Positions 45,056-46,787 of a stretch of 46,787 nucleotides of DNA are shown one piece after another. The notes under the pieces were generated by a model, which did not search any database, was not told the DNA's origin, and saw only the letters and a list, made by a program, of their open reading frames with translations. Location of the stretch: positions 24,813 through 71,599 of the forward strand of contig JAGRNJ010000013.1 in assembly GCA_020440825.1 (NCBI GenBank). The letters are read 5' to 3'. Both the position numbers and the translations under genes were made by a program. The number at the start of each line of letters is the position of its first letter. Position 1 is the stretch's first letter. Source of the stretch: Leptospiraceae bacterium. GTDB lineage: Bacteria; Spirochaetota; Leptospiria; Turneriellales; Turneriellaceae.

Positions 45056-45785
45056 GGTGGCTTTAGTAACGGGGGGTGCTGTAAGACTGGGAAAAGAAAT
45101 TGCCCTTCATCTTGGAAAATCTGGCTATGATATAGCCTTACATTACAACAGCTCGCAGGAAGCTGCCGCACAAAGCCAGACTGAAATTAAAAATCTGGGC
45201 GTAGATTGTAGACTGTTTTCGGCAGATCTTGCCCGGGAAAATGATCTGATTAAGAGAGTGGTTGATTCATTTTCCAGGTGTGACCTGCTGATAAATTCTG
45301 CTTCGTGGTATTACCAATCGAATATTCGCTCTACCGATCAAGATTCATTGACCCGGGCTTTCAATGTTAATGTGAAGGCTCCGTTTTTGTTGTGTCGGGA
45401 TTTTGCAAACCTGTGTAAAACCGGAAATATTATCAACATACTTGATAATAAAATAAAATTCAATCAGTATGAATATGCTGCCTATCTGTTGTCTAAGAAA
45501 TCACTTGCAGAATTGACATTGATCGCGGCCATTGAATTTGCACCAGAAATTCGGGTAAATGGAATTTCGCCCGGGGTTGTGATGCCAATGTCTTCCCGCC
45601 CGGCTGAATATATTGAGTGGCGACTCGAGACTATTCCTCTGAAAAAAATGGGAAATGCAGGAAATATCATGCAGGGTATAGATTATATTTTAAACAACGA
45701 TTTTGTGAGCGGGCAGATTCTAACCATTGACGGTGCAGAAAATGAGAACCATATCGGGAGAAATGCAGCCGAATATGGCCTTTGA
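45048..45785 (+). CDS. SDR oxidoreductase, pteridine reductase-like (FolM-like)
   Basis: This 245-residue short-chain dehydrogenase has the cofactor motif TGGAVRLG at residues 8-15. This variant is typical of pteridine reductase/FolM proteins; an NSAS block near residue 83 and the catalytic pair Y146-K150 follow. Such enzymes reduce dihydropterins with NADPH. The gene starts inside the transporter stop region and overlaps folK by 11 bases, which supports a pterin role. Substrate is inferred from motif and context, not shown. Confidence 0.82.
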   Translation: MNKVALVTGGAVRLGKEIALHLGKSGYDIALHYNSSQEAAAQSQTEIKNLGVDCRLFSADLARENDLIKRVVDSFSRCDLLINSASWYYQSNIRSTDQDSLTRAFNVNVKAPFLLCRDFANLCKTGNIINILDNKIKFNQYEYAAYLLSKKSLAELTLIAAIEFAPEIRVNGISPGVVMPMSSRPAEYIEWRLETIPLKKMGNAGNIMQGIDYILNNDFVSGQILTIDGAENENHIGRNAAEYGL

Positions 45786-46176
45786 GAATCTGGCGATTGT
45801 ATCCTGTGGTTCAAATATAGAGCCTGAAAACAACAAATTAAAAGCTCTGGATATTTTAAAAAAAGAACAACGGTTGTTAGATATCTCTCAGTTCAGGTAT
45901 ACTGACCCGGTGGGTTTTCTGGATCAGCCTGACTTCCTGAACGGGGCCGTGTATATTGCCACCAGTTTAGATTTCGCAAATTTCAATAATTATCTCAAAG
46001 AAGTAGAATTGCGACTTGGTCGAATAAAAGGACCAAATAAAGCCGGGCCCAGAACAATGGATCTTGATATAATCATCTGGAACAACAAAATTGTACACGA
46101 TGATTATCAGAGTAGGGACTATGTAAAAATTTTTGTCGACGAACTCATAGAAAAAAATAGCCTGCGGGTACAATGA
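45775..46176 (+). CDS. folK: 6-hydroxymethyl-7,8-dihydropterin pyrophosphokinase (HPPK)
   Basis: This is about 133 residues if it starts at ATG 45775; ATGs at 45763 and 45727 are also in frame. HPPK makes the pyrophosphorylated pterin used in folate synthesis. Recognisable are the N-terminal IVSCGSN, TDPVGFLDQPDFLNGAVYI, and the ATP/Mg block GPRTMDLDIIIWN with the paired Asp residues. The end is truncated compared with E. coli (159 residues), with no clear C-terminal extension. It overlaps the SDR by 11 bases. The internal start is preferred because HPPK has few residues before its first strand. Confidence 0.88.
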   Translation: MAFENLAIVSCGSNIEPENNKLKALDILKKEQRLLDISQFRYTDPVGFLDQPDFLNGAVYIATSLDFANFNNYLKEVELRLGRIKGPNKAGPRTMDLDIIIWNNKIVHDDYQSRDYVKIFVDELIEKNSLRVQ

Positions 46177-46216
46177 TTTATGAATGGTTAAACCATGTCA
46201 GGGGAAGGGGAAAATA

Positions 46217-46787
46217 ATGAAAAAATATTTATATATAGCAGTTTTGGCTTTGTATTTGCTGCTCAGTCAATTTTTCGGGCAGTCGACTGGAATCGAGAAA
46301 GTCACTCCGCCTGATTCATTTACAAACTCCAGTGAAAAAAAATCGAGCAATGAGCCTGATGTATGCTTATCTGTAGAAGAACGCAAACTGTTAAATCTCA
46401 TTAACCAATATCGGGCTTCGAAGAAATTACCGGCAATTTCAGCCTCGAAATCTCTAACGTTCGTTGCCCAGACACATGCTCGGGATTCTCAGAACAATTC
46501 GCCCGATAAAGGCAACTGCAATCTGCATAGCTGGTCAGGCAAAGGTACTTGGACATCTTGTTGTTATACCTCTGATCATCGCCGCGCAAAATGTATGTGG
46601 GATAAACCCCGTGAACTGACCAATTATAAAGGGAATGGATTTGAGATTTCAAGCGGTGCATCTGGTTTTAATATGAATGCAGAAGCCGCCTTGAAATCCT
46701 GGAAAGGAAGCTCAGGACATAACAATGTTATCATTAGTCATGGCATGTGGAAAAACCCGCCCTGGAAAGCGATTGGCGTTGGAATAT
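46217..46787 (+). CDS. CAP/SCP-domain secreted protein, 3' end cut by window
   Basis: From ATG 46217, preceded by GGGGAAGGGG, the frame stays open to the window end (about 190 residues, no stop). The N-terminus is a signal peptide (MKKYLYIAVLALYLLLSQFFG) and a polar linker follows. A CAP (cysteine-rich secretory/SCP) domain then begins: LLNLINQYRASKKLPAIS, FVAQTHARDS, a Cys-rich insert with WTSCCYTSD, and SGHNNVIISHGMW near the end. The family His residues are present (about H96 and H172). Function is unknown; such proteins are exported. Confidence 0.85.
   Translation, partial: MKKYLYIAVLALYLLLSQFFGQSTGIEKVTPPDSFTNSSEKKSSNEPDVCLSVEERKLLNLINQYRASKKLPAISASKSLTFVAQTHARDSQNNSPDKGNCNLHSWSGKGTWTSCCYTSDHRRAKCMWDKPRELTNYKGNGFEISSGASGFNMNAEAALKSWKGSSGHNNVIISHGMWKNPPWKAIGVGI

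Overview
The window looks like chromosomal DNA from a spirochaete, most likely a Leptospirales relative. The evidence is indirect: several lipoproteins have loose spirochaete-type lipoboxes, there is a FlgM-like anti-sigma factor, a DUF4015 protein, a HAMP-SpoIIE-TPR phosphatase with a DAMGK-type active site, and large TonB-dependent receptors. Gene density is high, there are no rRNA or tRNA genes, and only one gene-free stretch exceeds 300 bases (17550-18040).

Layout. 101-3726 (+): a HerA-like ATPase (DUF853) and a long-chain acyl-CoA synthetase, ended by a hairpin shared with the opposite strand. 3831-8341 (-): lipoprotein, bifunctional penicillin-binding protein and dnaX in one direction. 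8433-9002 (+): a second lipoprotein. 9090-11405 (-): ubiE/menG, plsC and a DUF2064 transferase. 11482-14835 (+): a DUF4015 lipoprotein, rsmI, flgM and an Fe-alcohol-dehydrogenase-fold protein without its metal ligands. 14888-17549: an AT-rich block of a membrane protein, a START-domain protein and an unknown exported protein. 18041-22474 (-): B12-dependent ribonucleotide reductase and a DUF2062 protein. 22558-23662: a truncated haemoglobin and a 2H phosphoesterase. 23929-32560 (+): pyruvate phosphate dikinase, a trimeric [FeFe]-hydrogenase (HydC, HydB, HydA) and a three-gene ABC importer starting inside the hydA stop codon. 32677-34574 (+): a DUF1569 protein, a secreted Cys-rich repeat gene interrupted by an in-frame TGA, and a haloalkane dehalogenase. 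34615-44293: two TonB-dependent receptors on the minus strand flanking a plus-strand pair, a HAMP-SpoIIE-TPR phosphatase and a periplasmic binding protein-TPR fusion. 44399-46787 (+): a queuosine-precursor transporter, a pteridine-reductase-like SDR, folK and a CAP-domain protein cut by the window end.

Metabolically, pyruvate phosphate dikinase, an NAD(H)-linked hydrogenase, B12-dependent (oxygen-independent) ribonucleotide reductase and a truncated haemoglobin suggest an organism that meets low-oxygen conditions. A methyltransferase of menaquinone/ubiquinone synthesis implies a respiratory chain as well.

The most unusual observation is the Cys-rich repeat gene at 33211-33600. Its only in-frame stop, a TGA, sits exactly where the other repeat units have a Cys codon. 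The one repeat unit that can form a strong hairpin lies 24 nucleotides downstream, inside the window expected for a bacterial SECIS element. This makes a selenocysteine codon a testable alternative to a nonsense mutation. Other points of interest are two MITE-like elements with TAA target duplications, the receptor/phosphatase/binding-protein locus with a domain shared by both receptors, a homopolymer frameshift in one receptor, the metal-site-free Fe-ADH homologue, and an unusual L1 motif in the hydrogenase.
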